Source of the DNA: Ectobius pallidus
Taxonomy: Eukaryota; Arthropoda; Insecta; Blattodea; Ectobiidae
Reading direction: 5' to 3'
DNA: 64,000 nucleotides
NCBI GenBank assembly: GCA_964059195.1
Contig: CAXKWD010000006.1
Coordinates: 13,570,530 to 13,634,529, forward strand
Made by a program: the position numbers and the translations under genes. Below the pieces are notes generated by a model that saw only the letters and a program-made list of their open reading frames with translations, did no database searches and was not told the origin of the DNA. This document shows, piece after piece, positions 33,052 to 43,720 of the stretch (the stretch's first letter is position 1; each line of letters opens with the position of its first letter).

Positions 33052-35662
33052 TTGATAGAATCCCGTTTGCTGTAACTTGAATTCGTCTACCTTGCAGAAA
33101 ATTATAAATAAAATTTAACATGTTTCCGCATATGTCATTTCTCATCAACATTTTAAATGTTCCATACTGTGTCATATGCTTTCTCTATATCCAAACTGAC
33201 GGCAATAGGATGCTTTGTGCAGAGCTAAAAAAGTTAACGAGTTCCAGATTCCAATGTAATCTTCTATTAATTATCTTTTCCAAAAGCTTGCAGATTGTAT
33301 TTGTTAGTGCGATAGACTGATAATTTTCCGGGATTGAATTATCTTTGCTAGGTTTGGGTATTGGAATAACAATAGCTCCTCACCATTGATTGGGGAAGAC
33401 ATTAGTAGATCATATAAGATGACACCTTGCAAGAAGATAATGCATTCCTCTAATTGTAAGTTGTTTTAAGAATATGTAAGGAACTTCATTTGGACCAGGG
33501 CTAGATTTTCCACATTTTCCAAGTTCTGAGAGTAGTTCACCCAATTGTAAAGTGTCATTAAAAGAATGATACAAGTTAACAGAAGCACAACTGATGTCTG
33601 GAGCTTCACAAGCTTGGTTTCTTGAAGATCAGGATGATAATTTGAGTCACTAGAGACCTGGACAAAAGAATTTGCTAGCATATCAGCTATTTCTTGAGGT
33701 TCGTTTATGATGGATCCATCCATCGGATTTTTAAGCATGTTGATATTAAATCGTTATATTTGCCACTTATTGCTTTGATTTTATTACACATTACTTTTTG
33801 CAACGTTTCATTATTTAAGAAGGAGAATAATAATAACCAGGCATTAGCTTTGCTTTCTTTAATTATCTTTCGAGCTACCACTATGTTTCTGATAATTTTA
33901 TCATGGACAGTAGGTTTTCTTTTGTAAAGATAATAGGCATGGTTTTTATTTTTGATAGCTTCTTTACAAGATTCATTCCATCAAAGTACCTTTTCCTTTG
34001 CATGATTCGTAACAGATTTTGGGACACTAGTGGTCACTGAATTAATTATAGCTTGAGTAAAGTCGTAAACAATATAATCAATATCTTTGTTGATGAACTT
34101 ATCGGACGGTGTTAGATCATTCAAAAAGAAATTCATTGTCTCTTTAAACTTTGTCCAATTTGCTTTTCATATATTCCACTTAAAAGTTTGATAAGTTTGG
34201 GTATTAGTGTTAGGAATATCATTTTTTATAATAATAGGATAATGGACACTTCCTTGCTGTGTTGAATATACACAGCAGCTAAATATATCGTAGATGTCCA
34301 GCATGCAAATGGTTAAGTCTATATTGCTTGATGTGCCATGAGCTGAGCTAAAATGAGTAGGATCTGACAAGTTCAGTAAACACAAATGAAACTCATCTAG
34401 TAAGAGCCCCACAGCCCTCCCTCTTGAGTCGGTTTTGTTACTGCGCCTTAGACTATTGTGGCTATTAAAGTCACCCATCAATATGGAGGTCCGAGGAAGT
34501 TGAGTTATCAGCGGGGCCCGGATTCTAATGACGTGTCATCTTTTTATTCATGCTGCATAGACATTGCCAACTTGTAGATAAATCCTAATCATGGCCTCTA
34601 GATTATAGAAATGCATTTTTACTAGGTCATTTTTTGTCATTTTATGCAATTTTATATTTTTAGGGCATTTATTTGAATTTTAGGTCATTATTTAGTGATT
34701 TTTGTGTCATTTGCTTCCTTATTTAGTCATTTTCATGTATTTACATTACGTGTAATAACTTTTTTTTCGTCGCTAGCAGTGCTGTCTTTGAAGTGTTGTT
34801 TGTTTAATGCAAGAAGGACACATTTGGTGTTGAAGTGTTGTCATGTCTCAGTCGGAATCGAGAATCTAAGAAACTCCAAAATTTTGTATTATATTTAGAG
34901 GTGTATAAATCTCGATTTTAGCTTGCCCATACCCGCTTGAACGCCAGGCAAGCAAGTTGCCAGCATCATAGCTAGCAAGCAGGCAGGTTTCTTTAAGCTT
35001 GATTGGGTCAGGTAAAACCTAACTTACGCAAGCCAGAATAAGCTTGCGACATTCCTATCAGCTAAACAACTGTAGTTGCTAAGTGTAGGTAATACTTTCT
35101 TGCTTTTCTACATGCTGGTAGAAGAAATTCACCATGCAGATAAATAAAAGGTGGATAAAGTATTAAAAATCGTTTTAGCGTCTTAACACAATTATTATTT
35201 TTATTATTAGGTAGATTTCAAAAAATTCGTTCATATCTTTACTTTTCATGCCTCCCTAAGTACGAAACCACCGCCTGTTAAAAAAAATTGTGATATTTAT
35301 ATTTATATACGCTAGCGGCCGTAATTTTGAAGATATTTGAATCAAATTTTATTATGTTATTTCTAGGCCCAATAGTTCAGACAAGTTCGTTAATGAGCAA
35401 AATTGGCGCAAGAGGGTGGTCGGGGGAGGGGGTTGAAATTTTTAAACATTTATATCTCGGCCCCTATGAAGTATAGAGGGAAACTTTGATTGAATAAATT
35501 AGAGTACTCCTTATGGAGTTCACAGTGACACCAACGATTCGGGGGTTTTGGGAGTACGAGTGGGGGTGGGGGTATGGGGATGGAAATTCGAAATTTTCGA
35601 AACTACGTCTTGTGGGGCATCGTTGAAAAGCTCTTGATGAGTATTCTACAAATCAATAACTA

Positions 35663-36110
35663 CACCATTTCAACCTCAATTTCGGAAAAACTAATTTCAA
35701 TTTCGGAAAAAAGTAATTCCAATTTCGGAAAAAGTAATTTCAATTTCGGAAAAGGTAATCTCAATTTCGGAAAAAGTAACTTCAATTTCGGAAATACGAA
35801 GGCTATTTTTTAAAACATTCGATGGGGCATAAAATGAAAACCACAGTGAAAATCAAAACTGTTTTATTTGGAACATTTAGGTACACCTTCTAGCTACTTC
35901 TCTACATAATCTCGCTCCGATTGAGTCATTTGTCCTAGCGTGGTACCAACTTTACTATACCCTCTTCATAGCCCTCGTATTTCCGAAATTGACGTTACTT
36001 TTTCCGAAATTGAGATTACCTTTTCCGAAATTGAAATTACTTTTTCCGAAATTGGAATTACTTTTTCCGAAATTGAAATTACCTTTTCCGAAATTGAGGT
36101 TGAAAAGGTG
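35663..36110. mobile_element. Palindromic MITE built of 21-bp units, split by mariner
   Basis: TA flanks it at 35661-35662 and 36111-36112, and copies 1 and 3 of repeat R show the undisturbed site (AACTAGTTTC). Each arm (35663-35796 and 35978-36110) has six units of the type AATTTCGGAAAAAGTAATTC. Unit-by-unit variants match between arms, so the arms were copied as a whole. Taking out the central mariner leaves a palindrome of about 265 bp centred on CGGAAATATTTCCG. Confidence 0.9.
35797..35977 (-). mobile_element. Small mariner deletion derivative at the palindrome centre
   Basis: Ends CGAAGGCTAT and ATAGCCCTCG are inverted and flanked by TA at 35795-35796 and 35978-35979. The interior matches, on the minus strand, the 3' UTR and C-terminal coding end of the mariner at 10240-10418 (VPR/DK region, then GGAACATTTAGGTACACCTT on plus). 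The length is 181 bp. Confidence 0.88.
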
Positions 36111-36731
36111 TAGTTTCTTGATAGTTCTCATATAAGGCGAGATTTGAATGTTTGAAAAAGTCCTCTTTCCTCTTTTTTGCAGTTATTATTGCGGGTTTGT
36201 CATGCCAAGGCTAAAGAAGAAGAGTGCTACGCAGCGACAGTAAATTAAACCAAAAGCACTTCGAAATCTACCTCAGCTTGTAGGCTTGCCTAAAGGGATT
36301 TTTGTTATTGTTATTAATGATTTTATGATGTTTTCTCGAAAATGTTTGAAAATTTTTCCCATGCCGGACTAGTACCTTTGTTAATTGATAATTCAAACTG
36401 TCCACATTTTAGTTTCTCCTCGGCTTCCTTCAGGGTAAAATTCTCTAAACACATCTGAAGTTCCTCAACTACGTAACTGCACGACTTACCAGTGCACTGC
36501 TATACCCAGTTTCATATTCTTTCCGCCAGGCCTTGCAGTTTCCTTAGGTCCTGTGAAACCCACCAGGTTATGAAGAGCTTGTGACTCATAGCGACAGTAT
36601 TTCTTATCATCGTTGTAATCTGGCTTGCTTTCTAGTCAAGCAAGTTAAAAGCTGTGGCTGGTTGCAGAATTTCAAAGGGACAAGCAAGCTAAAATCAGAA
36701 TATGTACACCTCTAATTATATTACTGTTTTT

Positions 36732-37582
36732 AGGTAGATTTTCGAAGAAAAATCTACCTATTGCAATGGATACCATGTTATGATTTTCGAAAAATTCTTT
36801 CATATCTTTACGTTTCATGCTCCCCTAAGTACGAAACCACCGCCCGTTCAAAAAAAAAAAAAATTGTGATATTTATATATATATATATATATCTTTACAC
36901 GATAGCGGCCGTAATTTTGAAGATATTTGAACCAAATTTTATTATGTTATTTCTAGGCCTAATAGTTCGGACAAGTTCGTTAATGGGCAAAATTGGCCCA
37001 AGGGGGTGGTCGGGGGAGGGGGTTGAAATTTTAAAACATTTATATCTCGGCCCCTATGAAGTATAGAGGGAAACTTTGTTGGAATAAATTAGAGTAATCC
37101 CTATGGAGTTCACAGTGACACCAACGATTTGGGGGTTCGAGTGAGGGTGGGGGTGGGGGTGGGGGATGAAAATTCGAAACTTTTGAAACCACGTCTTGTG
37201 GGGTATCGTTGAAAAGCTCTTGATGAGTACTCTACAAATCACTAAATAGTTTCTTGATAGCTCTCATATGACGCGAGATTTTAATGTTTGAAAATAATAA
37301 CACTTAAAAGAATTATTATAATATCATAATTTTGTCTTGTTTAGCGGCTTTGCTAATTTTATTCATTGCTAATCTTGCGCACGTCCTCCCAGAATATTAT
37401 ATCCTATTCTTGTTGTCAAAACAAATGATTGTAGGCTCTTCCTCTTTACCGAATTCAGTTCTTATTACTGCAGGTTTGCCATGCCAAGGCTAAAGAAGAA
37501 GAATGCTATGCAGCGACAATAAATTAAACCAAAAGCACTTCGAAATCTACCTCCGCCTGTAGGCCTGCCTAAAGGGATTTTT
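36732..37582. repeat. Interspersed repeat family R, copy 3
   Basis: It starts AGGTAGATTTTCGAAG with a small hairpin to AATCTACC. It then follows copies 1 and 2 through the G-rich tract and ends GAAATCTACCTCCGCC..AAAGGGATTTTT. It is about 220 bases longer than the other copies between TTTGAAAA and GCAGGTTTGCCATGCC. It shows the empty site AAATAGTTTC for the MITE in copy 2. Confidence 0.85.
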
Positions 37583-38185
37583 ATTAGATTGTTTTGGCCC
37601 CAGAGTCTGCCACCTGCTTGGACTTGAGAGCGCAAACTACTGTTTACCCTCAATACTCAATAATATAATCCTGCAGACCGAAAAAAGGAAGGGCCAAAGT
37701 TTGACTCACCAGTGCCTGCCTCAGTGCCTTTTTTTTTTTCCATGCGGGTAATACTTAAATTAATTACTAGGTTACTATAATGCAACATTTTTGTAGGATT
37801 TACTTTTAAAGGCTTCATTCAAGAACAAAGAACAAAGTTTTTAGACTTTTTTTTACAATTATGTAAAAAAAAATTTATAAATAAACTATAAGTTTTTAGA
37901 CCATTCTTTATAATTATTAAGTCATTTTCTTTAAAATTTAGGGTCATTTTACAGATCATTTTTCAAACAGTTTTAGGTTATCAGATTTCTCAAACTATTG
38001 CAGTGGAATTTAGACTATTTGGAAGATATACATTACAAATACACACAAATGGTGGCAAATTTGCTAGAACTGCAACTGCTTCTAGATCAGAGTTAATGAA
38101 ACTTCTTTGTGATATAAATGTCTGTTTACATAAGTTGTTACTCCTCCACTTACATGACTTGCGTTGACTCTGTTTTTATTGTATA

Positions 38186-38451
38186 TTATCGCCTCGCTCA
38201 TTTCGTTGACAGTTAACATCAAAGAAGTCGCCGCCGCTTGGAGTAGTTGCCACACTGCACAGTGTTAGTAAACAGAGCGGGAAGATGTAGATGCAGCAAA
38301 ACACTTACGTGGCAATGACATTGAGCAATGAGAGAATTGGCAACACGAATTCAGTCAGCGGTTTCTTTTGAGAAAACTTTTACAGTAACAACAAGCATTG
38401 TAATATGAGAACAAAGCGAGCCGCCCGTCAACGTTATGAGCGAGGCGATAA
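38186..38451. mobile_element. TA-target MITE in the Jockey endonuclease
   Basis: Ends TTATCGCCTCGCTCAT and inverted ATGAGCGAGGCGATAA continue with CGTTGAC on both sides. TA lies at 38184-38185 and 38452-38453. The endonuclease reading breaks at one edge and resumes at the other. There is no gene. The length is 266 bp. Confidence 0.85.
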
Positions 38452-38668
38452 TACATTAAACCGTTTTGAATTAGAGACCAAGTCTGGCCAAAAGTTTGTT
38501 TATAGGAGGCAAACTATATCCGGTAGGTGTTTATTAATTAATAGCTGTAGATATTTGTACTGAGGTCGAAATCCATTTATATTCCATTGAAAAATTGTAA
38601 ATACCATAGGGATGACAAATAAGCATAAAATCTTAGTGTACGTTATTGCTTAAGAGATGTTTCATCGC

Positions 38669-39226
38669 TAGACCTGGAATTTTAGGCTCTAAAAACATTA
38701 GTTTTTGGTACCTAAAATAAGCTTTTAAAACAACTAAATAGGCTTACAAAGGAAAAAATAGGCACTTAAAGTATGCTTTAAAAATGTGTAAATAAACAAA
38801 AAATAGTTTTTTTTTGTACTGTAAGAAACATCAAAATTAGGCATCACGAAGTATATTCATTTAAACAGATGTTCTTTCACTAGCGGTTTGACTCAGTATG
38901 TCCCTTCTTACTGCCTGCTCCCTTTGAGCTAATTTTCCCCCTCTCCCGTCAGTCAGAATTCCTTTTAGCGACAATTGTTTGGGAGAATCAAGTTTCTGTG
39001 AAAAACCACTCTCTGCTGTTCTGCTCGTCAATCAAGGAATGTCCATTATATGATTGTAAAAATTGCAGAAGTTGAATTTTATTTTAAATGTACAAAATAG
39101 GCATTTTAGGACACTATAAAACTCCATAAACGTAAGTGATTTGTCATGAAACATCAACATGTGTAAAAATTTTCATGTTATTTCATAAGGAACAAAATGG
39201 GCACTTGCCTTAAAATCCCAGGCCTG
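38669..39226. mobile_element. hAT-type MITE at the end of Jockey ORF1
   Basis: TTCATCGC flanks it exactly (38661-38668 and 39227-39234). Ends TAGACCTGGAATTTTAGG and inverted CAGGCCTGGGATTTTAAGG match except for three positions. The length is 558 bp with no transposase. Its edge supplies a false extension of the ORF1 frame (AWDFKASAHF). Confidence 0.93.
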
Positions 39227-40147
39227 TTCATCGCTTGAGTTGTCCAGAAGTGAGTTGTCTTTTTCTTTACCTCTAGAAGCATTTAGCAGTTTTCTTATTA
39301 ATTTAGTGCTTCTCTGTTTCATGGATTTGTGGGCGTAATAAGGATGCAGCTTTTTAAGTGAATATGCTAGATTTCCAAAATCTTGTGAGTAGTTAGACGC
39401 AATTGATGTTACATCCGTAACACCAACAGAGTTTTCAAAGAGACTATAAAGCTGTAGGTAACATAGAGGAAATGAGTCTGGATCCTTATCTATAACAGAC
39501 TTAATAGGTTCAAGCAGATGACTCTGTGGTGTCTTCTGAATATCTTTCTTTGGTTTCTTAGTAGGACGAATAGACCTGTTAGTGGGAATCTGTTCACTTG
39601 GCGACAATTAAATTTGTTGTTCTCTTGGTGTTTGTTGTTTTGCTGTTGGCTAGCAATATTGGCCTTTTCGACCTGTGGGCCTGGATATCTTCAGGGGAAT
39701 GATAGATTTTTACAGGCGTGGAGGACTCCGAGCAGCTTTTAGGTAGAGATTGCAACACTAGTGGTTGATCCGGGAAATCTGAGACTCTGTTTCTGGTGGA
39801 GATTGTTTGGAATCAGTAGGCCCTTTCACTTGGGAAGGGGAAACTGTGTTAATCTCAAGACAGCTGGCAGGTTTACTAGTTTCCTTGGTAAGTTCAGGAA
39901 AAGCAGAAATATCTGAAATTCCTGTTGAAGGATCCTGGTGAATTGGAGTTTCAGTAACGACAATACTGTTAGAATTAGGACATTGTTTTTCTAAATGTCC
40001 CTCAGTTTTGGACAGAAAGCATGTGTGCAGATCAGAAGAAATATATATCCAGTAATTCATGCCTTCGTATTCAGTTTGTAGAGTTTCAGGTACTTTATTG
40101 AAATCCTAACTTAAATATACAATTGCCTTCAAAAACTCATTTGCATG

Positions 40148-40613
40148 CCTCACACACAAGCTCTTTAGCACACTCCTGGAAGCGTACGGGCAATTATGGG
40201 GGAAAGAGCTTACAGGCAATAACGGTGAAAAAATGCAGCCAAAAATGGATGCACATTCTTCCTCGCATGATAGAGTGTGAACAAAAGAGTACGCATGGAA
40301 GATTGTGCATGTAATTGCCAAACACAGACGAATTCTCTCTCAAAACATCGGTGCATGGAATGTCTTAATTTTCGACACACCAGCTAAGAGCGTGCGGTAT
40401 TGCTTAAAGATCAGTACAGAAAAGTTGATGTGCTCTTGGAAAGTTTTGTTTGTTTGTCTTCTGCCTTTAGATACACACACGCTTCCAGGTAAAAGAATGC
40501 AGCGTTCCATGAATGACGCACCAAACGGTTTCTTTTGTTTGTCTATTGCCTTTACAAGCACACGTTTTCACGAGCACCTGTCTAAACCCGAGCGATAAAG
40601 CTTGTGTGTGAGG
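40148..40613. mobile_element. TIR element in Jockey ORF1
   Basis: CCTCACACACAAGCTCTTTA at 40148 is inverted as TAAAGCTTGTGTGTGAGG at 40596-40613. ORF1 coding runs up to both sides. No target duplication is clear. Subterminal GTTTGTTTGTCTTCTGCCTT and GTTTGTCTATTGCCTTTAC words repeat within the right half. Confidence 0.65.
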
Positions 40614-42987
40614 GAACCTAATATGTGTGAGAAGCCAGGAATTGCCAGGCCTGCTTAGTTGGGGATATCTTTGACATTATCTTAATATTCAGTTTTTGCA
40701 GCTCCTCTTTGTTAATAAAGTCTGGAATTTTAAGACAAATATTGCATAATATTATCCTCTTGTTTTTGGTGAGGAGAGGTCTTATTTCTAGAGACAAGTT
40801 GTTGACCGGTACTCTTATTTCTTCTACACATTTCTTGCTCGAGAGGAAAAAACAGATTCACCCATTTGAAATGCGTGATACAAATCTAATATTACCGGGA
40901 TTGTTTAATTTACCAATGGCAAGAACATAATCATTTATGTTGATCCCGTGATTCAATAATATTGGCTTGCTCTTTGGTAGGGTTTGATGATAAGCACATT
41001 GTGACGTTAGAATAAGTCATCTTTGGAGTTGGTGTGCCTATTACGCTATTGCAGACTGATAGGTTTGTGGTATATTGTGTAGGTGTAATCTGTCGATATG
41101 TGCACATATCAGATGCATTTGTCTTTGGTTTCATTGTTGCGGCTTTGGAATCTGTCTGACCTCCATCAGAAGAAGAGGCCATCGAGTCTGTTGTGTAGAA
41201 TTTTAGGTTATATTTCCCAGTCGATAGTTTTGTGGATATTACCAGTAAACAGTTATATCAATGAACTTATGCTGGTAGACGATGATATTTTGCAGTTATG
41301 CAACAGAGTTTTCAAGCAGCAAACCACTCGGTCACTTAATTAAAACCTGTAACACTAACGAGCGAAAAGCATTAACCAACTTCAAAACAGGCAGGGTTGC
41401 CAACTCTACCTGATTCTATTTATTCTGTATCAATAAGAATCACTGAGAAAAGCAATATCTTGAAGTCATTGTGAACAAACAGTATTAATGTAGCTGAGTT
41501 GCCAATTCTTCTCATTGATATGTTGATGAAATTCTCCATCATCTTCCTGTGTATGCTGTGAGGAATCTCGTTGAATTCTATGAACCCAGTCACTGGTTCC
41601 CTCGGAAAATAACGTGCTTCCATCGCCTTTCCCATTTTATTTATAATTATTCTAGTAAACACTTTCCCTGGAATAGACAACAGAGATATTCCTCTCCAGT
41701 TTTCACATTTTGATCTATCTCCCTTTTTAGGAATTTGACTACTATGCCACTTTTCCAATCCTTAGGAATTTTCTCCCTGTTCCATACCCCTCTGAAAAGC
41801 GGTAATAAGAGTGAAGCAGTCGTTTCAATGTCACTTGTCAAAATTTCGGAGGTTATATTATCTTTTCCTGGAGCAGTTCCTATTTTGGTTTATTTCAGTG
41901 CTGTTTTGATTTCGTTCAGGTCAGGGGGATCCGTTTTAATTCCAAAATCTTCATTTTCTGCATCTTCCTCCACTGCAGGTGTTTCAGAACTTGCCTTATT
42001 CAATAACTTCTCAAAATTTTGCTTCCACCTATTTAGTTGATCCTCTTCATTAGTTAGTAGCACACCTTCTTTATTTCTTACTGGATAATTATAATCACAA
42101 GTCTTCTTTGACAATATTTTAGTAATGCGATACAATGATCGTAACTCTCCTTTACTTGCTGCGTCCTCTGCCTTACCAGCTATATCATCAATTCATTTCC
42201 TTTTATATTTACGAGCGCTTTTCTTAAATGCTTTATATAAGGCATTATACTGGTCAGTTAAAAGATTTGTCTGATTTCTTGTTTTACATGAATTAAGCTC
42301 GTGTTTCACATTTCGTCTTCAATTCTTCCTCAAGTTTCTGCTGACATCCAGTCCTTTTTCCGAGTCTTTCTGTTGACATCCAGTCCTTTTTCCGAGTCTT
42401 TCTGTTGCCAAATATTTCTTTGCTTATTTTTAGTAAGTTATCTTTTATCTTACCCCAGGTCGATTCAGTGTCTTCAGTTTCGAGATCTTCTAATATTTGA
42501 AATTTATTTCTTAACTCTATCTTAATTGGTCTTTTACAGTTTCATCCTTGATTTTATTTACATCAAATCGCTTATTTCTTGTTTCAAATTTCTTCTTAGG
42601 TGCAAGAATTTTTAACCTAAGTCTTGCCACTATAAGATGATGGTCATTACCCACATCTTCCCCTCTTTTATTTCTTACATCTAGGAGAGATCTTTTCCAG
42701 CTCCTTTTTATTGCTATATGATCTGATTTTGTGTCTGTTGATCCAACCCAACCCATGTTGAGGGAACCACGTGCCTCCAATGATTAAATCATGATCTGCA
42801 CAGAACTCAGTAAACAAATCTCCGTTTTCATTTTTAATTCCTAAACCATCTAGACCACGGTTCTCTTCTCCAAATTTTGCATTAAGGTCTCCCATAACTA
42901 TTATGATATCTTTAGAACTGATTTTCTTTACTGTGTCTTTCAGGATATTATAAAACTCTAGCTTGCTTCTTAAGTCAGCTGTATTTG

Positions 42988-43002
42988 TTGGGGCATAGCA
43001 TT
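42988..43002. repeat. Target site duplication, left copy
   Basis: TTGGGGCATAGCATT is identical to 43706-43720 and encodes, on the minus strand, part of the QCYAPT motif of LINE B. It marks the 3' side of the inserted LINE A copy. Confidence 0.95.
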
Positions 43003-43705
43003 ATAATAAGATAAGAATGCGCACTTATGTGCAGTGTCAGTGTTTATTCTTTACTATATTCCAACAAGGATTTTGTTCTCTTCTTGCAGTCTTGTAGGTG
43101 GTAAAGTTCACACGATTCCTCACACAGCGAGCACACGCAAGTGATATTTGGTTCATGATATGATGTGTTTTTACATATCTTGTGATGATATCCATGAATC
43201 GCCATCCGAGTTATAGCATTCTGTAGTCTTGATTAGTTTGTGTCCACTGACGGTACACCATGGCGTCTGTACTATAGAAATCTCGTGCATATTGCTTAGT
43301 GTTTTGCATTTGCTGTTCCATATGTAGATCTTCTAGGAAGAAAGGCTCCCTCGTAAGTTCATATACAAGGCGGGATTTTGTGTATTTGGATACACCTAGG
43401 GTAGCCTTTAGAAATCTTGCTTTAACTTTCTCAATCTCTTCTAGATTCGACATTGTTAGTTGTTCCCAAATCAGTTGCATTCCATATGTTAGTATGGGAA
43501 CAATTTTGGCTTTGAACAATAACATGGCAGTGTTGATTGACAGTCTGGTTAAGTTTTGTATGTCATATATTGCCCTGATTGCATCTGTGGTCCTATCCTT
43601 TACATGGTTTGTGAAGCATGTCACTTTTCTTTGAAATGTTAGTCCTAGATATTTGAAAGTATTGACTGTATTCAGTGCTTCTGGTCCTAAGTTGATATGA
43701 TCATC
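43003..43705 (-). mobile_element. LINE family A, 5'-truncated copy inserted in LINE B
   Basis: This 703-bp insert encodes the RT thumb and C-terminus of family A: NLGPEALNTVNTFKYLGLTF, AIRAIYDIQNLTRLS and ARDFYSTDAMVYRQW. After a shift near 43211 comes the finger CVCSLCEESCELYHLQDC with stop TAA at 43044-43046. A short 3' UTR with GCACATAAGTGCGCATTCTT ends the copy. There is no poly(A) tail. The flanking 15-bp duplication is perfect. Confidence 0.92.
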
Positions 43706-43720
43706 TTGGGGCATAGCATT
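43706..43720. repeat. Target site duplication, right copy
   Basis: TTGGGGCATAGCATT matches 42988-43002 base for base. The LINE B codons ISIIQCYAP end here. Confidence 0.95.

Larger units (their letters stand above)
35209..36303. repeat. Interspersed repeat family R, copy 2, carrying a MITE
   Basis: It starts AGGTAGATTTCAAAAAATTC and ends GAAATCTACCTCAGC..AAAGGGATTTTT. Compared with copies 1 and 3, the only large difference is a 448-bp insertion at 35663-36110. It lies inside the hAT element 34896-36714. Confidence 0.85.
34896..36714. mobile_element. hAT-type non-autonomous element with 8-bp duplication
   Basis: ATTATATT flanks it exactly (34888-34895 and 36715-36722). Ends TAGAGGTGTATAAATC and inverted TAGAGGTGTACATATTC share TAGAGGTGTA and, a few bases on, GATTTTAGCTTGC. 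It contains repeat R copy 2 and its two nested insertions. Without them the element is about 0.72 kb and has no transposase. Confidence 0.9.
34512..37976. mobile_element. 3.5-kb composite insertion in the Jockey endonuclease
   Basis: GTTATCAG stands at both edges (34504-34511 and 37977-37984). With one copy removed the Jockey protein reads SLRNLITQLPRTSIL across the join. The insert begins CGGGGCCCGGATTCTAATG and ends CAAACAGTTTTAG. No inverted termini are evident, so its class is open. The 8-bp duplication would suit hAT. Both flanking parts contain loose TTTAGGTCATTTT words (34620-34745 and 37900-37960). It carries a hAT element (34896-36714) and repeat R copy 3 (36732-37582). Its own core is about 0.8 kb. 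Confidence 0.75.
31975..38607 (-). pseudogene. Jockey-type ORF2: endonuclease and reverse transcriptase, interrupted
   Basis: The start is the ATG at 38605-38607, 36 bases after the ORF1 stop. The endonuclease begins MVFTIFQWNINGFRPQYKYL and continues, past the MITE at 38186-38451, with NASHVSGGVTTYVNRHLYHK and ICNVYLPNSLNS. Past the 3.5-kb insert it resumes at 34511 with NLITQLPRTSILMGDFNSHN (catalytic GDFN) and the PTHFSSAHGTSSNIDLTIC end of the domain. A linker (34160-33740) and a decayed RT (PIPKPSKDNSIPENYQSIAL near 33350, LDIEKAYDTVW near 33200) follow. After the foldback at 32704-33051 come NGIPQGSV, FADD at about 32550 and the thumb YRTIIRSKLDYGAIIYNS near 32180. Several stops and shifts make it dead. 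Confidence 0.85.
38643..41182 (-). pseudogene. Jockey-type ORF1: gag-like RNA-binding protein, interrupted
   Basis: ORF1 coats the element RNA. The start is the ATG at 41180-41182 (MASSSDGGQTDSKAATMKPK). The frame shifts near 40931, then LAIGKLNNPGNIRFVSRISN and RPLLTKNKRIILCNICLKIP form the gag-like fold. After the insertion at 40148-40613 it continues with FNKVPETLQTEYEGMNYWIY and the CCHC-type knuckle CFLSKTEGHLEKQC. A shift near 39750 leads to PTKKPKKDIQKTPQS and the C-terminus. At the hAT insertion (38669-39226) the codons join as DNSSDETSLKQ followed by TAA at 38643-38645. The knuckle has CF-GH-C but lacks a clear second Cys. The restored length of about 500 residues is usual for Jockey. 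Confidence 0.8.
31975..41400 (-). mobile_element. Jockey-type LINE expanded by five insertions
   Basis: One element on the minus strand has its 5' leader near 41183-41400, ORF1 from 41182 to 38643, ORF2 from 38607 to about 31975. Insertions at 40148-40613, 38669-39226, 38186-38451, 34512-37976 and 32704-33051 account for about 5.1 kb. The remaining 4 kb or so is the size of a Jockey element. The pieces are assigned to one element because their order is right. At two junctions an exact 8-bp duplication and the protein sequence also agree. Confidence 0.85.

Noticed and set aside
35663..36110. Regularly spaced repeats resembling a CRISPR array
   Set aside because: The units are contiguous, mirrored about a centre and flanked by a TA duplication in a eukaryotic genome. 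It is a palindromic MITE.
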